NCBI GenBank assembly: GCA_946902985.2
Contig: OX336388.2
Coordinates: forward strand, 226,508,467-226,572,466
Source of the DNA: Meconema thalassinum
Lineage: Eukaryota; Arthropoda; Insecta; Orthoptera; Tettigoniidae
Direction of reading: 5' to 3'
DNA length: 64,000 bases
Part shown: piece by piece, positions 10,039 to 20,845 of the stretch
How positions within the stretch are numbered: the stretch's first letter is position 1
Layout of the letters: every line of letters begins with the position of its first letter
Position numbers and translations under genes: made by a program
The notes under the pieces: model-generated
Seen by the model: only the letters and a program-made list of their open reading frames with translations
Told to the model about the DNA's origin: nothing
Database searches by the model: none

Positions 10039-11431
10039 ACAAGAAGTTCCGTGACGAACTAAAGAGCCTACTTTTCTTGCCAATGATTATTCTACAGTAT
10101 ATGAACCTATCTAGAATAATGACGAAATTAAGTTGGTAATATCGAAATATCTAATTAGTTCAAAATATATCTGGTATAATGTAGCCTAATAGAGCACTAC
10201 AGTTGGCAGCCCTGGTGACTGAATATATTCTTAGTTCCATCTCTTAAGGTACAGTACAAAATTTGGTTGAAGTCCAATGGACGTTACATGCAGTTAGACA
10301 TTGGATCTATCAGCACGCGTAAAAGCATGTTGCCAACAATACCTCGCGTGTGCTGGTCAGAAATAATCTGAAATATTATGATATCTTGTTGTGCCAATTT
10401 TGGATGAAATCCATTTGTTAGTATAGAAGTTACATGTATTTTAAAATTGGACATATCAGCAGGCATAGAATCATGTTGGCAGCACTGCCTTGTATTAATT
10501 ACTCCAAATTAATCTAGAATGTCAGGTGCTATACGTGTGCAAAGTATAGAGCTGTTGGCTTGCATACTTTCTGATATATTGATATTAGGGTAAAAAAAAT
10601 ATAGACAGCATTTATTAACAGTTGGCAGCCCTGATTTCTCGTAACAATATGTATAGTCATATCTGTTATGGTATACATAGCACATACGAAATTGGTTGAA
10701 ATCCAACTGATAGTATAGAAGTTACATGTATTTAAAAATTGGTACTATCAGCAGGCTTATAATCATGTTGGTAGAACTGACGTATATAACTTAGTCCAAA
10801 TTAATCTAAAATGTCAGAATATACGTGTGCATAGTTTAAAGCTGTTGGCTTGCATACTTTCTGATATATTGATATATGGATTTAAAAAAATGAGAGAGTA
10901 ATTATTAACAGTTGGCAGCCCTGGTGGCTCTTAAGAATACGCTCAGTCATATCTGTTTATGTATAGATATTACATACAAAATTTGGTTGAAATCCAATTG
11001 ATAGTGTAGAAGTTATATGCATTTAAACATTGGACCTATCAGAAGGCTTAAAGTTATTTTGGCAACACCGTCATGGTTGGCCTCCTGGAAATTAAACTGG
11101 AATAGTATTATCTACATGTGTGCCAATTTTGGAATAGCTCCCATGCATACCTTGCAAGATATCCAACATGGAGCTCAAATTTCTAGTTCGTTTTTTCAGC
11201 AGTTGGTAGCACTGACATCATTTTCAAATATGGACGTGAGATATTCCGGTGCACATCTTTACTCATACTAAATTTGGTTTGGATTGCTGCAGCCGTTTAG
11301 GAGTTTATAGGGGGACAGACAGACAGACAGACAGAAGGACAGACAGACAGACAGACACACATTTTCCCGGATCGATCTCATAAGTCTACTTTTTCCACAT
11401 TTTTGCAAAATGTGAAAAGTAGGCTAAAAAT
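10039..11431 (+). mobile_element. Helentron-like non-autonomous element, subfamily alpha, copy 1
   Basis: The 5' end ACAAGAAGTTCCGTGACGAAC contains a small palindrome and is followed by GAGCCTACTTTTC. Internal blocks carrying AGTTGGCAGCCCTG recur near 10202, 10619 and 10909. The 3' side has a (GACA)n tract (about 11311-11360), then a hairpin with CTACTTTTTCCACATTTT pairing with AAAATGTGAAAAGTAG, then AGGCTAAAAAT. The 5' GCCTACTTTTC is the exact inverse of 3' GAAAAGTAGGC. Subterminal inverted repeats, internal tandem units, a microsatellite and a 3' hairpin are the described architecture of Helentron-derived INE/DINE-type elements. No target duplication is visible, as expected for that class. 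Confidence 0.65.
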
Positions 11432-11757
11432 CTTGAGGAAGGATTTTGGCCCAGTTTGTACTGATGGAGTTTGGTTGAAAAGGAAATCCCAGAAGATATA
11501 ATCAACATTCGGAGAAAATCTCGGACACATTAAGGAAAATACGTTTGAAATTTTATGGGCATATTCTCAGAATGAGTGTTCACAGGCTGACTAAAATAAT
11601 TCAAAATCTTACTCTCTCAAAGAAAGATAAGAACAACTTACTGCTCGAAGTTGAAAAACACCTTCAGGAAGTAGACATCTCAAGAGATGTGGTGCTGGAC
11701 ATATCTCAATTCAGGGAACTAACTGATAAGATAGTGTTTATTCCTAGCTCTAGTTGA
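11432..11757 (+). pseudogene. RTE-like LINE 3'-terminal coding relic
   Basis: The frame MKFYGHILRMSVHRLTKIIQ (11545 onward), then ...EVEKHLQEVDISRDVV..., corresponds to the YYGHLKRMDGNRLTKQI and following region of the LINE at 7624-9429. Upstream stops (...INIRRKSRTH*) show decay. The Helentron-like element ends directly at its 5' side. Confidence 0.6.
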
Positions 11758-11826
11758 TTGAGAGAAATTCTACCTGACAGAAAATTCAAATATTTTCGGC
11801 ACTTTTCAGCTTATATCTCAATATTA

Positions 11827-12772
11827 GTACAAGTATTTCGGGCTTGTAGGCCGTGGTCCAGACAGGACATCTCCCGACGTTTCACCGGAAACTGCGTCCG
11901 GCATTTCCAAGGGTTTCGCTCCTTTCCTTGGTCAGCAGTGGAATGAGGAAGAGGCATTCCTGCCGTACGTGAAGAAGGTGACGGACCGCCAAAATCCGGG
12001 ACTTGCTGCGATCCGCACTCCACTGTAGGTGTCTACAGAATCCCGTGTTCCTGTGGGCAGGTGTACATAGGAACGACGAAGAGGAGCGTGGACACCAGAC
12101 TCAAGGAACATAAGAGACACAGCCGCCTGGGTCAAACTGAGAAATCGTCAGTCGCTGAGCATTCTCTCTTGCCTGGTCACGATGTAAAGTACGGGGACAC
12201 GGAGATACTCTCAACGACCACACACTACCATGCCAGGCTGCAACGGGAAGCCATAGAAATATTCAAACACCCTGACAACTTCAATCGAAAGGAAGAAATT
12301 GAACGTGTGCGTAATACATGGATCCCGGCCCTTAGGAACACCAAGGCCAAGATATCACGCACACGTCAACCTGAAGAACCTTCCCGCTACAGCCCGGCAG
12401 TCGCGCAGGGAACACCTAACCCTCACAAGCTCGGTCGCCGAAGCTGGAGCACGCAGCGCACCCCGCAACATGTACGCGAGACCAGACGATCCAGCCGGAA
12501 TGCGAAGAGAATGCTCGGCTCACCATGCTAATTTGATGATCCAAACTGCCTTCCAGCCGTAAATTCATCGCCAAGATCCACCCAGCCAACAGTCATATTC
12601 AAGCAACAATACCCCTCTACAAACCGTTACCCATTATTTCAAGCCTATTCCTCATTCCACTGCTGACCAAGGAAAGGAGCGGAACCCTTGATAATGGCGG
12701 ACGCAGTTTCCGGTGAAACGTCGGGACATATTCTGTCTGGACCACGGCCTACAAGCCCGAAAAACTTGTACT
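11827..12772 (+). mobile_element. Penelope-like element remnant with inverted terminal repeats
   Basis: A GIY-YIG endonuclease relic lies between two ~124-bp segments in inverted orientation, 11827-11950 and 12648-12772. They share GTACAAG...CGGGCTTGTAGGCCGTGGTCCAGACAG (in parts) and CAGCAGTGGAATGAGGAA. Inverted repeats of this kind and a GIY-YIG domain are known for Penelope-like retroelements. The reverse transcriptase is missing, so this is a deleted or solo remnant. Confidence 0.75.
11940..12531 (+). pseudogene. GIY-YIG endonuclease domain of a Penelope-like element
   Basis: The motif reads VGVYRIPCSCGQVYIGTTK from 12025, with the GVY (GIY-like) and VYIG (YIG-like) halves in place. TRLKEHKRHSRLGQTEKSSVAEH follows in two pieces, carrying the conserved arginine and the acidic E, then REAIEIFKHPDNFNRKE. 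The domain is the DNA-nicking module that follows the RT in Penelope-like elements. Just upstream an AFLPYVKKVTDR segment, typical of the RT-to-endonuclease linker, is in another frame and is joined to the domain by a deletion. The final ~70 residues after 12340 are basic and low-complexity and may be out of frame. Confidence 0.82.
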
Positions 12773-15700
12773 CAATTATGAACGCCGGCCGTGAAAGCCT
12801 AAGCTCATTATTTGGTTATTTACTGTCAGAAAAGTGGGGATAAATCTCAAATTATTTCCAAGAATCCTATATTCTCAATAAACCAAGTTAATTAAACGGG
12901 CTAGCGAGTAAAAATCACCTCTCACATCCTTGGTTGTATTGAATTTGAATAATTAACATACAGTATTTAAGGAGAGCAAATATTGCCTGAAAGTGTTGTA
13001 CCCGGTCGTCCTGGGATGCGATGACCCATCTGCTATTACATCGCATTCCCGGATTTCCAGGACAGAGCGGAGTTAAATGAACATGAAGTCAAATAAGGAA
13101 TGTGTCGGAAATTCAGTTGAGATATCACAAAAGCAGAGGGTAACACGAGATAAAGTATCTCCAGGGTCGTTACGGGCATAAATTTAATAAAAAGAATACA
13201 AATAGAAATGGGCGCCGCCAACTGAATCCCTAGCAAACCACATCCTTCCTGGTTAAGCCTTAATTAAGACAAGGAAAGAAATAGGAAAACCACATCATCA
13301 TCAGATCACAACTAAGATAAAAAAAAACAAATTTATTCAAACTTTGATAGTCAGACAGAATTATTAAACAAACATCCTACCTAAGAGTATGGTCGAATGC
13401 CAACGTTAAATTGTCATTGTCCAGAAAATCGAACCATCTCTATTCTATTCAAAGTGTACTCCAACCACATAAAATATGAAAAATTTCTTAAGTTCATTTG
13501 GGTTCTCAGGTTCACCGTAGCACTATGTCTATGCGTCACTGACATTCGTGATACCTGAGACCTAACTTCTCTTTAAGTTAACATCATGAATGTGGATGTA
13601 AAAATAATGAATCTGTCTAAACACATATATTCTAATCACATATTTAAATATCACCTAATATTATGGCTTGAATGGCATTATTCAAATGCTGAAAAATCTT
13701 AGTAAATGCTCCTAAACATCGAATAATTAATTTACACTATATTTACACTGTCATTAATAATGCTTTTTTGGGAATCACAGAAACTCCACTACTCATTGGT
13801 TATAATCATCATCATCATCATCAAAATTAAATATTTCTCACATTAGTTCTCATCTCAAAATGCATTATATTCATGTCAGAATAATTAATTCATTACCATC
13901 AAATCATTTAAATGAATATTATAATCATCAATTCATTATACTCTCTAATTATTCACACACTCTCATTTCATCATCTCATTCGGGTTAAATCATCTTAAAT
14001 CATCCATATAAATTGTTTAATTCATTAATTCAAGTTGCAATTCTTCAAATCATTCAAATCATATCTCTCAATTAAATTTATTTAAATCCATTTAAATTTA
14101 ATAATCATCAGCTTCTTTAATTAATTATCACCTTCTAATTCAGTTATTCATCATCTATTCAATCATCTGTTAATTTATTTAAATCAGCTTATTTATTCAA
14201 TCTTTAATTCATCCATTTATTTAATTCATTGATTTATTCCAAAATTTAATTTATCAATTTATATAAATTTTATTCATCTGGTTATTTAGATTTTTATTAT
14301 TTCATCGAGTCATTCAGATTTTTATTTCATTAGGTCAGATCATTAATATGCTTAAACTTCAGATTATTATTTCATTAATTATTATTATCAGAAAATCTTG
14401 TATTACCAACATTATTTATTTGTTTAATTTCCTAACAAATTGTTTAATATGGGTTATAGAAAGTTGTCTTACAGTTTTATCACTTCCAAGTTATATCTCG
14501 TATTTAATTATCATGCCAAAAAATATTATTGCCTTCACAAAACCACGTTGGATCTCACTATCCAAAACTTCATCATATACTTTCACTTTATCAAACACCA
14601 TATTTGAATACCATAATTATTCCACGTAACACCATAACTATTCCACATAACACCATAACTATTCAGCGCACAGCATGAATCTCAAAAATTATGCTAGACT
14701 GGGTTCGACAACCTCATGTCTGCCTCAAAATACATTAGCAATATTGCAACTTCCACTTGGCAACTTCCAGAAAATGCCTATCACAAACTTCACTTAATCA
14801 CGTTGCATGATCTACAAAAAATATATAACTGGCTTCAAATTATCAACGCACACAATCTCCAAGAACTGTAATTAATCTGATCACATCTAGACAACTTCTT
14901 AAACAATTAGGAAAAATTACCTTAGTAATCGAAATCCAATTCAAGATCTGCTTTCAAATAGAGCATAAATTCTCTTAAAATTCTCAAAATTCACTTCACA
15001 GAAAAACACCAATGTGTTATAATCTCTCACATCAAAATATGTAATACTGATCTGCCTCAAAATAAATCTGACCATAAATGATTCATCTTACAAGATTCAA
15101 TTACTTGAAATCCTTCTCAAAGGTATCAAACTCAATCACAAAAGAGTATCAAAAGTATCAACTGTAACAGCTGTTAAATGAAAGTACTCTCAAAAGAGTA
15201 TAGCAACAAAATATTGGATTGGCAAACAAGAATTACAAAATGTAACCCTGCTGACATTTATTTTTAATTTATTTAACAAAATTCGACTGATATGTGACTA
15301 GTAGTTTCTTGTTTGATCCTATTACAATCTCAAGTACACTCGGATGATAAAAATGAGTTCCTCAATGGCAAGTCAGGTGTGTACCACCACGCAATCGCCT
15401 AAAGCGAAAGGCCTTGCCCCGTAGACTATCATGATAATGCCCTAAACGATGGGTCAGGTGTGTACCACCACGCAATCGTATAAAACGAAAGGCTCCATCT
15501 CGTAGACTGATGAGTGAATGTACCAGATTGGAATCAACAAGTCTCTAGTTGTCACATAAATGCGATATTCATTCACTTGAGTGAATACATTCTTAATATC
15601 TCCAAACAATCCAATAGAAAAAAAAATCCCTACTGATGAATAATGCACACTCGCTAGTATGCAATGAGCTGACGAAGTAATTTAAATGCTCCAATTGCAG

Positions 15701-16256
15701 ATCACGAGTTCGAAATACTCGCCACAAAAAATAACTATCCAAGAAAACTATCCTTACTGAAAAATGTCAAAAAGACCAAACATCTGCTTAATAAAGTCAA
15801 TCAATGGTGAGAATGTCGTATAATGGTGCCTGCCTTATCATATGGTAACGCCATATTCTAGCAAAAATGGAGCAAATAATGTCTAAGCCATGTCAAAATA
15901 ATCGTAGAAATCCTACTAGAAATATATACAAGTATGCCCAGTGTTCATGAAAAAATCATATCAGGAAAGTCATAACTCTTACAATACCTTCTCATATCAG
16001 CTGTTAATATATTTCCAAGATCGTCGATTGTCCTCGTGAGTGCAAAAAATTTCTCGAAAGATCGACGGAAACCTCGTATCACCCACAACAATAACGATCG
16101 CCTTCATATTCCAAGTGAATCTGCTGTTGGACATCCTCTTCTTCAGGAACCGAATCCATCGCTCTGTGGTGCCATCACGTCTCCGTATTCGCCTACTCTG
16201 ACATGATGAACTGCATATTATCCATCACGGATACTGTCCAAATTCTTCCGTAAAAG
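12773..16256. other. AT-rich intergenic sequence, no gene recognised
   Basis: From about 13800 to 14360 the sequence is low-complexity, built from ATTCAT/ATCATT-like words. No SINE head, LINE motif or terminal repeat is evident apart from a short direct duplication at 15370-15512. This is the pre-insertion neighbourhood of the giant foldback element. Confidence 0.6.
15370..15512 (+). repeat. Direct duplication, ~79-bp spacing
   Basis: The phrase GTCAGGTGTGTACCACCACG followed by CAATCG, a short variable stretch, CGAAAGGC and CCCGTAGACT or CTCGTAGACT occurs twice, at about 15373 and 15452. Its function is unknown. Confidence 0.7.
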
Positions 16257-16262
16257 TTCATA
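16257..16262. repeat. Left target-site duplication TTCATA of the giant foldback
   Basis: It is identical to 31989-31994 in the same orientation and directly abuts the inverted repeat terminus AGTAGTAGGG. Confidence 0.88.
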
Positions 16263-16304
16263 AGTAGTAGGGAACTTTAGACTTTGAATATTGCGTAATC
16301 GCGA

Positions 16305-16458
16305 TGACGTCATAGCCCTTTGGGTGACGTCATGGGCCCTTAGAGCGAGCACGTGGTCCAGGAGCGAGCATGTGCACTGCACGTGTTAGCGTGGGAAGGG
16401 GTTGACCTTTTGGCTTGTTTGTGCGATGATGATAAGAAGTTAATGGGTGTTGACGTCA
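16305..16458. promoter_or_regulatory. Cluster of CRE-type palindromes TGACGTCA near the left terminus
   Basis: Perfect 8-base TGACGTCA palindromes lie at 16305-16312, 16325-16332 and 16451-16458, with a fourth at 17284-17291, and are mirrored in the right arm. This is the consensus for CREB/ATF-type bZIP factors. Several CACGTG/CATGTG E-box-like words lie between them. A regulatory role is inference. Confidence 0.5.
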
Positions 16459-16474
16459 TGGGGGTTGTTTATGG

Positions 16475-16730
16475 GGATGCTAACTCTCATCTGACACCCG
16501 TGCGAGTGTGAGCATGTGTGCCAGTGCGAGCAATCCGCACATGTGGCGCGCAGCTGTTATGATTTTTTTGCTCGCGCCGGTTGGGCTGAGCGGAGAGGCG
16601 GCTCCTATCCACACATGTGGTGTGCAGCTGTTATTGTTTTTTGCTTAGGATGCTAACCGTCATTTGACACCCGTGCGAGTGTGAGCATGTGCACCAGTGC
16701 GAGCGATCACGTGATATGTCTGCAGTGTTC
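16475..16730 (+). repeat. Subterminal tandem duplication, ~173-bp period
   Basis: GGATGCTAAC...TGACACCCGTGCGAGTGTG and GAGCATGTG occur from 16475 and again from 16648. Between them sits a paired CACATGTGG...CAGCTGTTAT block, also repeated. The right arm has the mirror image near 31520-31775. Confidence 0.75.
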
Positions 16731-18027
16731 GCGTGAGACGTGGTTAACCTTTAACAAGTAGTGTTAACTTGGGGGTTCTGTCCACTAACTTATTGAACCC
16801 TCATCGTATCGGCCCCGAACCTGATATCTCGCACTCGTAGTAATGCCCCCCTCTTTTCCTATAGCCTCATTATTTAAATAAAATACCAAAACAAATGGTC
16901 ATTCGCGGGTAGTGGGGTAGTGTATGTTCTCTTGCAAGTCGCGTGTGTGCTTGAATACGTATGGCTATGTTGGGAAAATGTTTGGTGGTGGGCGAGGACT
17001 AGGGTTGAGTGAGCGTTCGTTTAAATGCTATTTTTCCCGCTCTATTTGATGGTGAGGTAATTTTTTAAAATGGGTGGAATTTGGAAACGCAATTTGAGGT
17101 AAACGTGCTTTTTTGACATTTTGCGAATTTAATGAGCTTGTAAGGCTAGAACGATGTGTTATTTAGGAATGGTGTGACGTCCTCTTTGCTATGAATGTGT
17201 GTCGGTATATATATATTTTAAAATTGTTGTTTTTTGAAATTGGTGCTATTTTGGAAACGGTGAAGATGAGAGAAAAGTTTGTTTGACGTCAATGAAAGGT
17301 CCCTATGCCCTCTAGGCTGACAGCAAGTTTGAAGTGTGTAGGACAAAACTAAATGATAGCCTACTTTCTGGCGAACATTGGCGATGATTCGCGAACGCAT
17401 GGTCGGGTTTGAGCATATAGGGTGTCGTAGGACTTGTGGTGAACCACCCCTTGCTATGGACGGGAGTATATCCACCCCAAAATAAATCTACCCTTACCCG
17501 GAGGTTAAGTAGTGGTTATTTTTGTATGCATGCGCACTTGAGGGCTTTTGTAAGAGAGCGGAATTTTTAAATGATTCTTTATAGATGAGGCTTTTAATTT
17601 TTTTTATTAAAAAACAAAAAACTAATAGGTCATTCGCTTTTTAGTATCTCGCTAACCAATAATGCGATTTAAACATATGGGGTGTCGTAGGACTCGTAGT
17701 GAATTCTCCTTTTGTATGAATGAGGTATGTCAACCCCCAAAATAAAAACTACCCTTACCTGGGGTGAAAGAGCAATTTTTGTATGTATGCACACCGGTGG
17801 CTTTTGTCAAAAGGGCCTAACTACACATTTGCTAATATTTTCTGAACCCCTGATGGGATTTTGCCATAGGCAGTAACCTAGCACTTGGAGTGACGCCTCG
17901 TTTTTGAAAGTATGATTCATTTTTTTTTGTCAAAAGGGCCTAACTACACTTTTGTTAATATCTCGTGAACCAATCATGCTAGGGACTTGTATGAGGGGTC
18001 CTAGCACTTGGGGCGACGTCCCCCATT

Positions 18028-18900
18028 GTGGGGTGAAACTACCCCCCAAAATTGAAAACTCAATATCTTGGAAACTATGAACCCTAAAATTAGGCGTGAT
18101 AGCTTTAAAAATAGGTGATGACATAGGCTTTTACCTGGTTTGGTCATTTCACCCCTAAAACAGTAAATAGTCATGTTATGGGGAAAAAACGTGTTAAACA
18201 CCTAAAAATGATAAATGAAACTAAGATCTTTTGTTTTTGATGAAAAATAGCAGGGGGGTGAAAACTACCCCCAAATTGAAAAATCGATACCTTGGAAACT
18301 AAGAACCGTAAAATTATGTGTAATAGCTTAAAACAATCGTTGTGACATAGGCTTTTACCTGGATAGATGATGTCACCCCTAAAACAGTAAATAGTGATTT
18401 TACAGTGGGGAAAAAGGTCTTAAACGGGTAAAAATGATAATTGAACCTAAGATCTTTTGTTTTTGATGAAAAATAGCAGGGGGGTGAAAACTACCCCCAA
18501 ATTGAAAAATTGATACCTTGGAAACTAAGAACCGTACAATTATTTGTAATAGCTTAAAAAATTGGTTGTGACATAGGCTTTTACCTGGATAGATGATGTC
18601 ACTCCTAAAACAGTAAATAGTGATTTTACAGTGGGGAATAAGGTCTTAAACGGGTAAAAATTATAATTGAACCTAAGATCTTTTGTTTTTCATGAAAAAT
18701 AGTAGAGGGGTGAAAACTACCCTCAAATTGAAAAAATCGATATCTTGCAAACTAAGAACCCTAAAATTAGGTTTGATAGTTGAAAAATAGGTGATGACAT
18801 ACGCTTTTACCTCGATAGATTATTTCACTCATAAAACAGGGAATAGTAATGTTACATGAGAAAAAGGTATTAAACACTTAAAAGCATAAGAGTTTTTTGA
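18028..18900 (+). repeat. Tandem array in left arm, ~226-236-bp unit, about 4 copies
   Basis: Units begin at a G-run plus TGAAAACTACCCCCAAATTG near 18028, 18253, 18479 and 18716. Each contains TTACCTGGATAGATGATGTC and AAAACAGTAAATAGTGATTTTA or variants. Less similar relatives of the unit continue outward to about 17400. The mirror copy is at 29360-30220. Confidence 0.85.
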
Positions 18901-18951
18901 AACCATGCTTTAATGAATGAGTGTTTGGAGGATGACAGCTTGCTAATTAAT

Positions 18952-18982
<31 letters not shown>

Positions 18983-19019
18983 TTAGGTAATTATGGATTA
19001 ATGTGTTTATAGCTAATGA

Positions 19020-19650
19020 TTAAGGCTACAGAGTTGTATCAGGTGTTGTACAAATCAGGATGGCCAAACCGTTGCCATTCCCCATGAATATACCCAAAAG
19101 AGCCAAAACGTTAAGGTTATCGACCTGAGATTTTATAAAACTAATTATCGGAGAGGGTGAAGTAAGGTGTTGTTTTGGACTGACAGTGGCTAACCCTTTC
19201 CCATGATTTATGAATTGACCCAAAATGTTTTACCTGACAAGACTGAGTGTACCTGTTGCAGCCTTTAGAAAATCGAACCCGGACCTGTGTGGTGACAGTT
19301 GAGTTATATTAATGATGCTTTTTAACAAACACACTCTTTCATACTATCGCTGGGTTGAATCTGCACAGAGACACTGGCTTTGTTTGTGTAATGAGTCTTG
19401 GTGATAAGAACACGGCGCTCTTGCCAGCAAGTTTCATATTACTCGTCTGCTTGATAGTGGACGTGATTCGCACCATGTTAACGTACATGACTTGATAATT
19501 GTTAGGTAAGGGTTGACAAGGCTCAATGAACCTTATTGCAACCTTAAGATGAAAATGAATTTCTTGGTATAGTCGGGGTTGGAAGCCAAGGGTAGACAAC
19601 CAACTATGTTAATCACTACACTGTGAGATGGTCAAATGATAATGTAACAG
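19020..19650 (-). mobile_element. Degenerate tRNA-headed SINE relics inside the left arm
   Basis: On the minus strand the segment holds ACCATCTCACAGTGTAGTGATTA (in parts) and CACACAGGTCCGGGTTCGATT, which look like degraded A-box and B-box regions, followed by SINE-like bodies. The same pieces are present at the mirrored position 28600-29215 of the right arm, so they entered before the arms were duplicated or homogenised. Confidence 0.45.
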
Positions 19651-20145
19651 AACATATAGAAAACTTTTATGTAGTTTAACGAATTGACTAAGAGCCATAC
19701 CATGAGAGGTATAGGTAATTGAAATTGAATCCTTAGCTGTTGACCCTACTACATGTAAGCTATAGCAATGCCCGCCTATAAGCTATCATGTTAGAAAAAG
19801 AAATTTATGGGTTGTTTTAAACGGAGAATGATTGTGTTTACTGTGAAACACACATCTGAATTTAAAAATAGTTTATGTCCTACATGATGTTTGAACTCTC
19901 TTTTTATTTATACTTTAGACAAACGCTAACATAGTTGTAATTCAGAAGCCATGGGCTGCCTCCTTTCCAATCCTACACCGTACACTGAAGTTAAAGTTAA
20001 TAATGATCACGTTACAGGCAGCCAGTTTCAAAGCCATGAGAAATAAGTGAACAAAGTATAAAATACTTGACGCAGTCGGGAAATCAACATGGTGTTGTTT
20101 CAAACAAAAGATAAGCGTTCTATAAACTTGACCACCAAGCTGTCC

Positions 20146-20845
20146 TATCGACCCCTAATTGTTTGGCTGATGGTGAAAATAAAATTAAATGTAAACTATA
20201 ACTAAAACAAACTACACATTTATAACTAGAAAAATGAAATGTAAGACAAAAGGATAACAGGACAAATAAAGGACAGAAGGAATAAATAATGTCCCTCAAT
20301 CCTCAAGAATGTGGATTGATGGACTTGAAAGGAAGGAGAGCCATAAAAGGTAGATATGAAAGTAAAAGAGGAGAGGGTCCCGCTCCAGAGGTAATCGATA
20401 AAAAGGAGGAAAACTGGGCCCAGCTCAGGAATCCCTTGTGGTCGCCAACTTCCAAACTCATCAGCCGTAAGCCCCTGAGGGTGTAGGCATATCCAGGGTG
20501 CACCACAAGTGGTGGGGCTACATACACCCTACCTTTAGTGTGGCTTGTGCAATAGGCAGGAAATAACATAAAAATTTAAAGAAGGCTGCCTCCTCACACA
20601 AGTAGGGTATCAGAAAAAATAAACAAGGGTCAATTAAGTCGGAAAATAAAGAGACTCCCTAAGCCTTGGATAGCCTAATAATGTCGGAGTCGGTAGAGAA
20701 CAAGAGTTGTCCAAGTGTGGTCGACAGGAAAGAAGACAGACAGGAGCCTAGCACAAGTCAGTGGGAACAATGACGGACTCAGCTGGGGCTCCATGGTCGT
20801 CAACCTACATTCCACTAGATGAAAGCCCTTGTTTGGGGGTGGTGG
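20146..20845 (-). repeat. Family D copy in left arm
   Basis: This is the inverse of 27405-28100 and related to 727-1440: AGGGGCT/AGGGCTTTCATCTAGTGGA at one end and TTAGGGGTCGATAGG at the other, with the GGTGCACCCTGGATA block between. Confidence 0.8.

Noticed and set aside
15370..15530. Possible hammerhead ribozyme (CTGATGAG near 15508 with CGAAA and GTC nearby).
   Set aside because: The conserved pieces occur in the wrong order (GTC, CGAAA, CTGATGAG) and do not give the required stems even when the duplication is read circularly.
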